The notes under the pieces are model-generated. The model did not search any database and was not told the origin of the DNA. It saw only the letters and a program-made list of their open reading frames with translations. DNA of 64,000 nucleotides from Paenibacillus sp. FSL H8-0079 (GTDB taxonomy: Bacteria > Bacillota > Bacilli > Paenibacillales > Paenibacillaceae), in contig NZ_CP150300.1 in NCBI RefSeq assembly GCF_037991315.1, forward strand, positions 6,634,001 through 6,698,000, given 5' to 3'. Numbering within the stretch: position 1 is the first letter of the stretch; every line of letters starts with the position of its first letter. The position numbers were made by a program, and so were the translations under genes. Of the stretch, positions 16,028 to 24,801 are shown piece after piece.

Positions 16028-16552
16028 TTACTTCAATCCCGACTGCGCCTTCGTCAACAGCTTCCCGCCTTGAAAAGCAATAACGGCATTGGCACCATTG
16101 CCGGCTGTGCCTTTATAGTTGTAAACAACCATGTTCTCCGCTTCACTCAGCGCTTCACCTTCGCCGCCAAGGATCTCAATGACATCTTCTACCGACATGC
16201 CAACCTCAAGCTTCTCATACTGGGCAAATGTAATCAGCACCCCATCGCCTTTCCCGGCCGATCCGTTGTTTCCCGATACTACAGGTGTTTGACCACCTGC
16301 TTCACCTACCGCAATCACATTTGTACTCAGCTCACTCAACTTGGCCTCAAGCTCTGCGATCTTTTGCTCCTGCTCACTGCTCTTGGCTCCCTGCTCCACC
16401 AGTTTCTTCTCAAGTCCTGCAATCTTCTCTTGCAGAGCACTTGTATCTACAGCAGCTCCTGTTGTAACTACCTCAGATCCACAGGCAGATAGCATAAACA
16501 GGGACAGCGCCAAGCTCGTTCCCCCAAGCATCTTTTTCCTCAACCGTTTCAT
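16028..16552 (-). CDS. coiled-coil lipoprotein with SmpA/BLIP-like C-terminal domain
   Basis: Start taken at ATG 16552 (AAGGGG nine bases upstream); 174 residues. A lipoprotein signal peptide ends in the lipobox LSAC at about residue 24, so the protein is anchored to the outer membrane face. Residues about 35-75 form a heptad coiled coil (LQEKIAGLEKKLVEQ). A glycine/serine linker leads to a 70-residue domain with YEKLEVGMSVEDVIEILGGEG and VVYNYKG, the pattern of small SmpA/OmlA or BLIP-like folds (also DUF3862). Role unknown; cell-envelope function is inferred from location beside HtrA. Confidence 0.7.
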   Translation of the reverse strand: MKRLRKKMLGGTSLALSLFMLSACGSEVVTTGAAVDTSALQEKIAGLEKKLVEQGAKSSEQEQKIAELEAKLSELSTNVIAVGEAGGQTPVVSGNNGSAGKGDGVLITFAQYEKLEVGMSVEDVIEILGGEGEALSEAENMVVYNYKGTAGNGANAVIAFQGGKLLTKAQSGLK

Positions 16553-16778
16553 TGTAAATACCCCTTCCAATGTGAAATAAAATCAGATCGACAAACAGAT
16601 GTTATTTGCATCAGCGACCGTCTCCAACATATTGACAACAGTTTACCACAGCCCGAGTCTGATGTATCTGCTCCTTTGGCTCCGGGTCTAACTGATCATA
16701 GGAACATTAAAATGGTTAATCTACTCATTTACTGTCGAACGAACTCGTCCACCCATAGCATAATACTGAACCAACAAC

Positions 16779-16812
16779 TAAAAAAGAGTGGTCAGTTGAT
16801 CTGATCACTCTT
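16779..16812 (-). terminator. terminator of the HtrA gene
   Basis: A 12-bp stem with one mismatch (16784-16795 with 16801-16812), five-base loop, and a minus-strand T run. Confidence 0.8.
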
Positions 16813-16868
16813 CTAGCATTCCCTATTTCAATCCACGCAACAGTAAAGGCTCGCTTGTTGAACTTCCC

Positions 16869-18146
16869 TTACTCCGGTTTATCCGTCAGCTTCACCGATA
16901 CCTTCTCAGCTTTGCCATCCCGGTAGAAAGTCACTTCAATTGTATCCCCAATCTTCTTCTGATCGTACAGATACTTCCGCAGATCCAGCGTCGAGGTAAT
17001 TTTTTGTCCGTCAAATTCCGTAATGACATCATTCAGCTTCATGCCCGCTTCGGATGCCGGACCGGACGCTTCCAGCACAACCACACCGCTATCCACGTGA
17101 GATGGCAACTTCAGATCCTTACGCTGCTCGTCATCCAGTGGTGCATAAGGGTTACTCAGATCCACCGTGTACACGCCCAGATATGGACGAGATACTTTGC
17201 CGTTTAGTAGCAGGGAATCGACCGTTCTCATCACTTCATTCATCGGAATGGCGAAGCCGAGACCTTCGACGCCCGTATCCGAGATCTTCATCGTATTGAT
17301 GCCGACCACTTTACCGTTCAGATCGACCAAAGCACCACCGCTATTACCTTCATTAATCGCCGCATCCGTCTGGATCACGTTTTGCTCCCAGTCGTACACC
17401 CCGTCCTGATTAATCGATACAGGCAGGATACGATCCGTGTAACTGACAATACCGGATGTCAGCGTACCACCCAGACCGAGCGGGTTACCGATCGCTAGCA
17501 CCGTTTGACCGCGTTGAAGTTTGCTGGAATCGCCGATCTCCGCCACTGCACCCAGCCCTTTGTCTTCTGCAGATAGTACAGCTATGTCACTCACACGGTC
17601 TTTACCGACCAGCTTCGCTTTATGAGTCTCCCCGTCCACGGTCACAATCTCCAGATCACTCGCACCCTCCACCACATGGTGGTTAGTCATGATGTAGGCC
17701 TTGCCATCTTCCTTCTTGAAAATGACCCCTGAGCCCAGCGCCGAATCTTCCATCGACAGACTGCTACCCGTTTTATGGTTCACAATGCTCACCACCGAAG
17801 GACGAACATGGGCTGCCGCTTGAATAATCCGGTCGTATGGATCAGCTGCCTGTGCTGTCTGTGCACCGCCTCCACCACCGTTGCCTGTAGCATTCGCCAG
17901 CGGTAATGAAGCGGGCTGTGTAATGAAGCTAAACAGCGTGACGGTCACGATGGAACTGATCACCGAGCTGATCACGGCTACCTTGACTGTGGAACTGATT
18001 CCCGTACGCGATCTGCGCGGATTGCTCCAGCGGTCGCGTCCACGTGCCCTGCCTCCAGGGCGGATGATCTGAAGTTTGCCTTTCTGTTCAGGTTCGGCGC
18101 GTCTTGATACTTTGGTTGAATAAAAATCGTCTCCAAACAATCCCAT
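16869..18146 (-). CDS. HtrA/DegP-type membrane-anchored serine protease
   Basis: Start at ATG 18146 (GGGGAGAGG seven bases upstream) gives 425 residues. A basic cytoplasmic segment is followed by one transmembrane helix (about residues 60-82), a glycine-rich linker, a trypsin-like domain and a C-terminal PDZ domain. The catalytic triad is visible: His in TNHHVVEGA, Asp in VSDIAVL, Ser in NEGNSGGALVD. The PDZ begins near RPYLGVY and includes GPASEAGMKLNDVI. It acts outside the membrane in envelope protein quality control and corresponds to YycK/HtrC of the wal region. Unlike in Bacillus it is separated from walJ by about 870 bases with an opposing small gene. Confidence 0.93.
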   Translation of the reverse strand: MGLFGDDFYSTKVSRRAEPEQKGKLQIIRPGGRARGRDRWSNPRRSRTGISSTVKVAVISSVISSIVTVTLFSFITQPASLPLANATGNGGGGGAQTAQAADPYDRIIQAAAHVRPSVVSIVNHKTGSSLSMEDSALGSGVIFKKEDGKAYIMTNHHVVEGASDLEIVTVDGETHKAKLVGKDRVSDIAVLSAEDKGLGAVAEIGDSSKLQRGQTVLAIGNPLGLGGTLTSGIVSYTDRILPVSINQDGVYDWEQNVIQTDAAINEGNSGGALVDLNGKVVGINTMKISDTGVEGLGFAIPMNEVMRTVDSLLLNGKVSRPYLGVYTVDLSNPYAPLDDEQRKDLKLPSHVDSGVVVLEASGPASEAGMKLNDVITEFDGQKITSTLDLRKYLYDQKKIGDTIEVTFYRDGKAEKVSVKLTDKPE

Positions 18147-18864
18147 CGTGATCCTCTCCCCTTCGTTGTCACGCATCAAGACCCTGACTGCCGCCTAAGT
18201 TGTCGCATGGATCAACGATGGAGTTCTCACATACACCACTCCGCCAACAGATGAACCTTCCGATCGCTGTTACTCACAAATTTTTTTGATCCCCTCTTCC
18301 AAGGTGAAAATTTGTTCCTAAAGGCGAACACTCTGTTTCTTCAGGTTTCTTCTGTCGTCTTCGTTACGTGAAGACTCCAACGCTTTCCCATGCTTTTTTG
18401 CATTTTTATAAAATGGTCTTGCATATCGCCGCATCCCGGCATCAACTCAGGATACAGCGTCTATGTACAACAGAACGGACACGCCATTCTGTAAGTGACT
18501 CTATCAATCATGCTCTCGCATTCTATGACATGCCATTTCACACGCAAAACAGCCAAAATCACAATGCTCCTCATATACTAAACACGCCAAATCACAAAAA
18601 GTTGCATAATTACGAAAATTAACGCAAATTTCCGCTATAACGCGTTTAACAATAAAGGTCCATACTATCTATCACCACAAAAACCGGTTCGCTAAGCGTC
18701 GTTTTGGCCATTTTGAAGAAACTTTTTCACCCTTACATGGTCACAGGTTCAGCATACACGCCTTATCACACAAATGTTAGCGGCAAAAAGAGGAATGTTT
18801 TCCACTCATCCTGACTACAATAATAGTAAAAGACAATTCGAAGCTTCATAGAGGAGGATGTAAC
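18147..18864. other. intergenic region upstream of htrA and of the 70-residue gene
   Basis: About 700 bases without a supported gene. It must hold the divergent promoters for the protease gene and for the gene at 18865. No clear hairpin, repeat or riboswitch was recognised. Confidence 0.4.
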
Positions 18865-19077
18865 ATGGATCGCACACGTACACTCACAGCCATGGATGAA
18901 GTTCATATGGCGGCCAAGCTGGCCGATCTCAAGGATGAACACTATCGCAATACCCTTGCACTCAGTACCATCATCGAACTGCTTATTGATAAAGGCATCC
19001 TAACCCGTGAGGAAGTCGAGCGCAAAGCCGCCGAACTGGACAGCTTTATGGCTCACCCACCCTATCCCATGGCGTAG
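18865..19077 (+). CDS. conserved-looking small protein, unknown function
   Basis: A 70-residue protein with a perfect AGGAGG eight bases before the ATG. It is mostly helical (DEVHMAAKLADLKDEHYRNT, then TLALSTIIELLIDKG and LTREEVERKAAEL). Similar short proteins occur in Paenibacillus as I recall, without known role. Its 3' end overlaps the 3' end of walJ by 32 bases on the opposite strand, so the two mRNAs are complementary at their ends and no terminator separates them. Confidence 0.75.
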   Translation: MDRTRTLTAMDEVHMAAKLADLKDEHYRNTLALSTIIELLIDKGILTREEVERKAAELDSFMAHPPYPMA

Positions 19078-19852
19078 GACGGTCGTAATACGTATCACAG
19101 AGTTTGAACTCATGATCCTGATAAAAGCAACCACGGCTCTCCATCGCGTCGCGCACGGTCATTTTCGCCAAGTCCATCATATTATGATCCCGGCTAAGAT
19201 GTGCCAGATACGTGCGCTTGATGCGTCCATTCATCAGTTCACTAAGCGCTGCACCTGCTGCTTCGTTCGACAAATGCCCAATGTCGCTCAAAATCCGGCG
19301 CTTGGTGTTCCACGGATAACGCCCCATACGCAGCAATTCGACATCATGGTTCGCCTCCAGCACCAGCACGTCAGAATCGGAGATGGCATCGCGAACCTTG
19401 TCGCTCATGTACCCTAGATCCGTTGCAACAGACAGCTTCTCACTGCCGTCATCGAACGTATACCCTACAGGCTCAGCCGCATCATGCGAGATCCCGAAGG
19501 ACTCCACGCGCAGTGACCCAAAATCATGCTTTTCACCTGTTTCAAATACCCTCCGGTTTTCCTCTGGAATCGCCCCAACTGACTTCTCCAGGGCCGCCCA
19601 CGTATTCAGATTCGCATAGATTGGTAAATTATATTTCCGAGACATCGCGCCTAGTCCTTTAATGTGATCGGAATGTTCATGTGTAACCAGAATCCCGTCC
19701 AGTTCTGCCCCAGAAATCTCCCTTTCCTGAAACAGTGCATCCAATCGCTTCGCACTCAGACCCGCGTCTATCATGAGAGAGGTACCCCCATGTTGTATGA
19801 CCGTGGCATTGCCTGTCGAACCGCTGGATAACACGGTAAAATATATCCCCAT
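19046..19852 (-). CDS. walJ: WalJ (YycJ) metallo-beta-lactamase-fold hydrolase
   Basis: A 268-residue MBL-fold protein, last gene of the wal operon. Metal ligands are seen in THEHSDH (about residues 57-63), GISHDAAEPVG (about 120), SVATDLGYMSD and the later LEANHD. WalJ/YycJ is proposed to be an exonuclease-type MBL enzyme linked to coordination of cell division and DNA repair. It begins six bases after the walI stop. GGAG lies nine bases before the ATG. Its 3' end overlaps an opposing gene. Confidence 0.95.
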   Translation of the reverse strand: MGIYFTVLSSGSTGNATVIQHGGTSLMIDAGLSAKRLDALFQEREISGAELDGILVTHEHSDHIKGLGAMSRKYNLPIYANLNTWAALEKSVGAIPEENRRVFETGEKHDFGSLRVESFGISHDAAEPVGYTFDDGSEKLSVATDLGYMSDKVRDAISDSDVLVLEANHDVELLRMGRYPWNTKRRILSDIGHLSNEAAGAALSELMNGRIKRTYLAHLSRDHNMMDLAKMTVRDAMESRGCFYQDHEFKLCDTYYDRPTPWDRVGEP

Positions 19853-19858
19853 AACGCA

Positions 19859-20602
19859 TTACTCCCCTGGTTTGTCTGTCTTGGGACTGAATACATCCCC
19901 ACTGATGCCCTGCACGTACAACACTTCGCCACTTTCCAGCACGAACCGCCATGCCGGCATCGCTACCTGTATATCTGAATTGAACAACTGGCCGTAATAG
20001 CCCAGCTGAATATCTTTGACAATTGCATCATTTGGCAAAAAGTTCTCGATCAGCGTTCCCAGCGCCTTCGACGCCGGAAGCACCTGCTGATCGCTCTCCT
20101 CTGCAGTCGTAATCCGCACCGGAGTCTGACGGTAACCCGTTATTTTCTGGTCGCTGTAGAATAGCTCCAGACTCACATTAAAGAGCGGCCATTTGCCATC
20201 CACCAGTGGGTGAAGCACAAAAGCCCCATCCTCGGCCATCAGCTGATCCAGCCGGAATGTCCCGATCTGTGGAATCTCACCCTGCAACGCATCCTCCAGC
20301 TCACTCTGCGAGAAGATCAACTTGCTATCTACAGGCTGTTCCAGTTCCATATCCACGCCAGCCTTGTCCTCTTCAATGAACTCATAGGACAACTTCGGCA
20401 ACTTCGGCGTTTCGTTCGGAATCGGAGCTAACACCTGGATACCCTTCTCTTCCATCGCCTGCTGTGTATTATCTGCCAGTGAGGTGAAGTCCAGATTGGC
20501 TCCGGCCGTCTCCCGCGCATCCATCCAGATCTGGTATCCCAGCACCAGATTGAGCAGCAGAAAGGCATAGATCAACACATTTTTCGCCCGTCCCCAATCC
20601 AA
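19859..20602 (-). CDS. walI: WalI (YycI) regulator of WalK
   Basis: The start is placed at TTG 20602 because a perfect GGAGG (20611-20615) lies eight bases upstream and the resulting MDWGRAKNVLIYAFLLLN matches the short cytoplasmic start of YycI proteins; a longer frame to 20644 lacks such a site. This gives 247 residues: one N-terminal transmembrane helix (about 9-27) and an extracellular domain of repeated beta sheets. WalI and WalH form a membrane complex that modulates the WalK kinase. A gap of about 115 bases separates it from walH. Confidence 0.92.
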   Translation of the reverse strand: MDWGRAKNVLIYAFLLLNLVLGYQIWMDARETAGANLDFTSLADNTQQAMEEKGIQVLAPIPNETPKLPKLSYEFIEEDKAGVDMELEQPVDSKLIFSQSELEDALQGEIPQIGTFRLDQLMAEDGAFVLHPLVDGKWPLFNVSLELFYSDQKITGYRQTPVRITTAEESDQQVLPASKALGTLIENFLPNDAIVKDIQLGYYGQLFNSDIQVAMPAWRFVLESGEVLYVQGISGDVFSPKTDKPGE

Positions 20603-20717
20603 AACATTCACCTCCGCCCATTTAATAAAAGCAACTAAGGTCACGCTGGCCCACTCCGTTATCGCGTGACCCTACATCTCGCTCGGATATCGAGTGACTC
20701 CGCTACCCTACAACCCA

Positions 20718-21998
20718 TCAAGAAACGGTAGTTTCCTCCCCGTTTCCGAATCGAATAACCCATACCGGGATTAGCTTCAACCCATCCTCAATCGTAGAAG
20801 GACGATATGCCGGGTACACGTCCACCACCTGGCGATTCTCACCTGCTACCTTTTTAATCAGAGCCTGAAGCTTCTCCCCACCAGGTAATTTGACCGATTT
20901 CTTTGTCTCTGTGCCTTCGTTCAGGTATTGCAGCGATCGTTCGTAGCTGGATACCGTCTCCTGCTGCATCTCCATACTGATCGTGCCGAAGCGGAACTGC
21001 ATGGAATCCATAATCGGATAACTGCCGTAGTACTGCTGGAATTCAAGCTGTGTCTTGCTGTCGGCGGTCTCCAGCATCATGCGCGACCTGCCTTTCCAGC
21101 CGCCATGCTGATTCACAAAATCAACCGCAGACAGCGCATCCTTCGCGGGGTCAATCTGCCCCGCAGGCGGTGCCGCCGGATCGGTGTAGCTGATCCAGCG
21201 CTGTTCCTGTTTCACCTGCAGGCTACGTTTACTATCCGTGTAGATCTCCGATCCATCTTTTTCCCGAATATTCCGGGTCATACTTGGATCGAAGAACAGA
21301 CTACGCTGCATCTGCTCAACAGTGAATTGACCTGTTGGCACATCCGCCTCAATCGTCTCCAGAGCTTCCGCCGGGATATAATACCCGCCATCCATCAACG
21401 TATATGGCGTCCAGTTCGTACCAAAGTCTACATGCTGCTGCACGTCTTGTACTGTCAGGTCCGCCTGCGTTGCTTCGTATACCACGTCTCCCTTGGCGCT
21501 GAAGAACAGCGCATGGGCCTTCGTTTCATTTTTGGCCGTATAGATCGAGATTCGGTTAATCGTCTCCCCTTGGAATAAGGAATCCGTCCCGAGCCTCATC
21601 ACCCGCTGTAACAATGCGACGGGAATACCTTCTTTGAACGATAGCTCAAACCCAGGGTTCTCCTTGCGAATCTGATCCCAGTTCACCGATTGCACACTAC
21701 GGCGCTGAAAATCATCGAACGCTCGCCCCTGTAACCGTGAATAGATCAACTGATAGAACGTATTGCCGGGGTAAAACACCGTATGTTTATCCTCGCCCAA
21801 ATGAATAATCATCTGATCAGGAAAGATTAATTCTTCAATATTACGTTCCTGACCCATATTTTCCGTCTTCACATAGTTCGTCTCTGACGTCACAATAGAA
21901 TCCCCGCCTCCGGGCAAACGGTAGATCAGGAAATAACTCTGCACCAGACTAGCTACGACAAGGGTAGCGAGCACCAGGGATTTAATCCGTTCCTTCAC
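20718..21998 (-). CDS. walH: WalH (YycH) regulator of WalK
   Basis: GTG 21998 is preferred as start (AAGGGGGTGA eight bases upstream) over the GTG at 22007; it gives 426 residues. One N-terminal transmembrane segment (SLVLATLVVASLVQSYFLIY) anchors a large extracytoplasmic region with the YycH signature (EELIFPDQMIIHLGEDKHTV and NQHGGWKG). It acts with WalI to control WalK. The start lies inside the 3' end of walK, so translation is coupled. Confidence 0.94.
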   Translation of the reverse strand: MKERIKSLVLATLVVASLVQSYFLIYRLPGGGDSIVTSETNYVKTENMGQERNIEELIFPDQMIIHLGEDKHTVFYPGNTFYQLIYSRLQGRAFDDFQRRSVQSVNWDQIRKENPGFELSFKEGIPVALLQRVMRLGTDSLFQGETINRISIYTAKNETKAHALFFSAKGDVVYEATQADLTVQDVQQHVDFGTNWTPYTLMDGGYYIPAEALETIEADVPTGQFTVEQMQRSLFFDPSMTRNIREKDGSEIYTDSKRSLQVKQEQRWISYTDPAAPPAGQIDPAKDALSAVDFVNQHGGWKGRSRMMLETADSKTQLEFQQYYGSYPIMDSMQFRFGTISMEMQQETVSSYERSLQYLNEGTETKKSVKLPGGEKLQALIKKVAGENRQVVDVYPAYRPSTIEDGLKLIPVWVIRFGNGEETTVS

Positions 21999-23832
21999 GG
22001 TGCTCACCCCCTTCCTCGCGCATCGGCAGTGTGAACGTTACTGTCGTGCCCACGTCCACCTCAGACTCCAGCGAGATGCTCCCATCATGCGCCTTCACAA
22101 TTTCCCGGGCAATGGAGAGTCCCAGCCCTGTGCCTCCCATACTGCGGGAACGAGCCTTGTCCACCCGATAAAACCGCTCAAAAATACGATCCAGATCGCG
22201 CTGTGGAATACCCATTCCGGTATCCGATACCGAGATGGCAAGTGCATGCTCATCACTGCGTCTAGCGGCAATTGTAATGGTGCCGCCTTCCAATGTATAT
22301 TTCAACGCATTGGACACGACATTATCCAGCACCTGATCAATCTGGTCGCGATCCAGCGGAACAGCCGGAATATCATTTTCCACAGACAGCACAGGTTGAA
22401 TATCCTTCTGATGCATCTGGAACGAGAATCGATCCGTCACTTCCTCCAGCATTTCCAGAATGTCGGTTGGCTGCTTGCGCAGTAAAGCTTCTTTGGAATC
22501 CAGCCGAGATAGATGCAGTAGATCCGTAACCAGCCTGATCATTCGCTCCGTCTCGTTCTGAATAACACCAACGAAACGACCAGCAAGCTGTGTATCTTCC
22601 AATGCACCGTCATCCAGCGCTTCCGCGTAACTCTTGATCGTGGTCAGAGGTGTCCGCAGCTCATGGGATACATTGGCCACGAATTCACGTCGGGATGCTT
22701 CAAGTTCTTCCTGCTCAGTGACATCCTGAAGTACGGCAATGGTTCCCGTGATACCCAACTCGCGCCGATGAACCGGAGTGAACGTCATGCGAATGACCAC
22801 AGGCTCTTCTTGTCCCGCAGGTGCGATCTGCAGCAGCGTTGAACCAGTAAACCCACTCGCGAGAGCTTCCGCATCCTCCGGATCAATGCCGAGCAATATG
22901 GCAAAATGCCTTCCTTCAATATCTGCAGGGCGCATGCCCAGAATACTGCTGGCACGGCGGTTCACCAGAATGACTTTACCATACTCATCCGTGGCTACCA
23001 CACCATCACTCATATTGGTCAGAATGGAGGTCAGCTTCTCCTTCTCCTCTTCATTCTGCGAGAGTGCATCACGGAGCCTACTAGTCATATAGTTAAAAGC
23101 CCGACTGAGCTGACCAATCTCATCCGTGCCGAATACAGGTGTCTGCTGATCAAAGTTACCTTCTGCGACCGCTGTCGCTCTCCGGGTCACTTCCTTAATC
23201 GGCTGCGTGATCGTATGGGACAGGATCACGCCAAGCACCGCCGTTAACACCAAGGCAATCAGAATGCCGGAGATAAAGATTTTGTTGATTCCCTCCATCG
23301 TGGAATACAGCTCGTTCATGGATGCCGCGATGTAGACCGCGCCAATGATCTTGCCGCCGGACAGCACCGGCTTGGCGACGACCTTTTTGCGAACATTATC
23401 CTCGTCCACGATATATTCCTCATTGTCCCGAATGCCTTGCAGCGCACGGCTGACGACGGTCTGGGTGTTTTTGCGCCCGACATAGTCCGAATGTGAACTT
23501 AGCGAGGTCGTCAGTACTTTGCCGCTGGCATCCAGCACCTGAATCTCGGCACCGTTAATGTTGAACAGATTGTTCACCAGCACACGCAGATTTTCCGTTT
23601 TGTCCTCGCCAGCCTCTGCTTCTCCACCCGCCATCGTCTCCCCCACGAGAACCGATAGCATCTCCGCACGGGCCTGCAGATCTTCCGTAAAGTTGCTCGT
23701 CAGTGAGTTCTTCATCGCGCTCACAAAATAAACGCCGATCAATTGCATCGCAATCAGAATCAGCAGTACATAGATAATTATCAATTTCGCCTGAATCGTT
23801 CGGAAGAACGAGAATCGCGCGAATCGGCCCAT
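21982..23832 (-). CDS. walK: WalK sensor histidine kinase
   Basis: A 616-residue membrane histidine kinase of the essential WalKR cell-wall system. Domain order: transmembrane helix 1 (about 13-33), extracellular Cache-like domain, helix 2 (about 180-203), HAMP (ITQPIKEVTRRATAVAEGNF), PAS (about 265-375), HisKA with the phosphorylated His in ANVSHELRTPL (about 388), and HATPase with N box DNVVSNALKYT, GMGIP and GTGLGLSIA. The ATG overlaps the walR stop by one base. The pentad of wal genes is co-directional, as in Bacillus. Confidence 0.97.
   Translation of the reverse strand: MGRFARFSFFRTIQAKLIIIYVLLILIAMQLIGVYFVSAMKNSLTSNFTEDLQARAEMLSVLVGETMAGGEAEAGEDKTENLRVLVNNLFNINGAEIQVLDASGKVLTTSLSSHSDYVGRKNTQTVVSRALQGIRDNEEYIVDEDNVRKKVVAKPVLSGGKIIGAVYIAASMNELYSTMEGINKIFISGILIALVLTAVLGVILSHTITQPIKEVTRRATAVAEGNFDQQTPVFGTDEIGQLSRAFNYMTSRLRDALSQNEEEKEKLTSILTNMSDGVVATDEYGKVILVNRRASSILGMRPADIEGRHFAILLGIDPEDAEALASGFTGSTLLQIAPAGQEEPVVIRMTFTPVHRRELGITGTIAVLQDVTEQEELEASRREFVANVSHELRTPLTTIKSYAEALDDGALEDTQLAGRFVGVIQNETERMIRLVTDLLHLSRLDSKEALLRKQPTDILEMLEEVTDRFSFQMHQKDIQPVLSVENDIPAVPLDRDQIDQVLDNVVSNALKYTLEGGTITIAARRSDEHALAISVSDTGMGIPQRDLDRIFERFYRVDKARSRSMGGTGLGLSIAREIVKAHDGSISLESEVDVGTTVTFTLPMREEGGEHREGTD
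22100..22113. promoter_or_regulatory. possible Noc-binding-like site inside walK
   Basis: ATTTCCCGGGCAAT differs at one position from the Bacillus NBS consensus (ATTTCCCGGGAAAT). One match of this kind could be chance; it is noted because noc is encoded in the window. Confidence 0.2.
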
Positions 23833-24554
23833 TATATCCCCACGCTTTTGGCACTGCGCACGAGATAACCGAGCCCGCGGCGAGTCAGAATCGTTTCCGG
23901 TTTGCTCGGATTCTCCTCAATCTTCTCACGCAGACGACGGATCGTGACATCCACGGTACGTACATCGCCGAAATATTCATATCCCCATACTGCTTGCAGC
24001 AGATGTTCCCGTGTCATAACCTTGCCGGAATGCTTCGCCATATAATAGAGAAGTTCATATTCACGGTGGGTCAGATCGAGAGGTTCTCCGCCTTTGTAAG
24101 CCGTATACATGTCCATATCAAAAGCCAGATCAAAAAGTCTCATGACCTGCTTCTCTTCGTCTTCATGCGCTTCTGCCGTAATCGCAAGCTTTTGCCGTCT
24201 GCGCATCTGTGCCTTCACCCTTGCAAGCAGCTCACGCGTACTGAATGGCTTCGTCACGTAATCATCCGCACCCAATTCGAGCCCGAGCACCTTGTCGATC
24301 TCGCCATCTTTGGCGGTAAGCATGATGATCGGCATCTCCAGATGAGCGCGCACCTCACGGCAGACATCCATACCGTCCTTGCCCGGGAGCATCAGATCCA
24401 GCAGCATCAGATCCGGTTTCTCGGATAACGCCAGTTCAACCGCACGAATACCATCGAATGCACAGATGACCTCGTACCCCTCTTTTTCCAAATTAAACTT
24501 CAGAATGTCCGCGATGGGCTGTTCATCGTCCACCACCAAAATCTTCCCCTGCAT
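23832..24554 (-). CDS. walR: WalR response regulator
   Basis: A 240-residue OmpR/PhoB-type response regulator, partner of WalK and essential controller of autolysins in Firmicutes. Receiver domain: acidic pair VVDDE, phospho-acceptor Asp in [10 protein letters not shown] (about residue 53), conserved Lys in YVTKPFS. C-terminal winged helix with [15 protein letters not shown] and [13 protein letters not shown]. It is the first gene of the wal operon; the upstream 250 bases hold no other gene and must carry its promoter. Confidence 0.98.
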   Translation of the reverse strand: MQGKILVVDDEQPIADILKFNLEKEGYEVICAFDGIRAVELALSEKPDLMLLDLMLPGKDGMDVCREVRAHLEMPIIMLTAKDGEIDKVLGLELGADDYVTKPFSTRELLARVKAQMRRRQKLAITAEAHEDEEKQVMRLFDLAFDMDMYTAYKGGEPLDLTHREYELLYYMAKHSGKVMTREHLLQAVWGYEYFGDVRTVDVTIRRLREKIEENPSKPETILTRRGLGYLVRSAKSVGI

Positions 24555-24749
24555 CGGCTAAGTTCACCCCTATATCCTACTTAATCCGCGTTAGCGTCTA
24601 TATCTCTCTTCTATGTTTAGCTTGTACCAAGCCTGCTTGATTTGGTTCTCTAGTTTGTTGTTTATACTCTCTAGTTTAACATACCTGAAGCACCGTCACA
24701 TCCCGATCGGAGGGTTGGAAGGTCTTTCATCTGAAAATATTTTACAGCA

Positions 24750-24785
24750 GCAAAAAACAAGGCCAGCATCATAGCCAACCTTGCT
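24750..24785 (-). terminator. terminator of the M23 peptidase gene
   Basis: On the minus strand GCAAGG-TTGGC pairs with GCC-TTG-type sequence around a nine-base loop, followed by six T residues, just past the stop at 24802. Confidence 0.65.
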
Positions 24786-24801
24786 CTCACTTTAGCTTAT
24801 A

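Noticed and set aside
20602..20644. Extended N-terminus of walI
   Set aside because: The upstream start has no ribosome binding site, whereas TTG 20602 has GGAGG at eight bases and gives the family-typical N-terminus.
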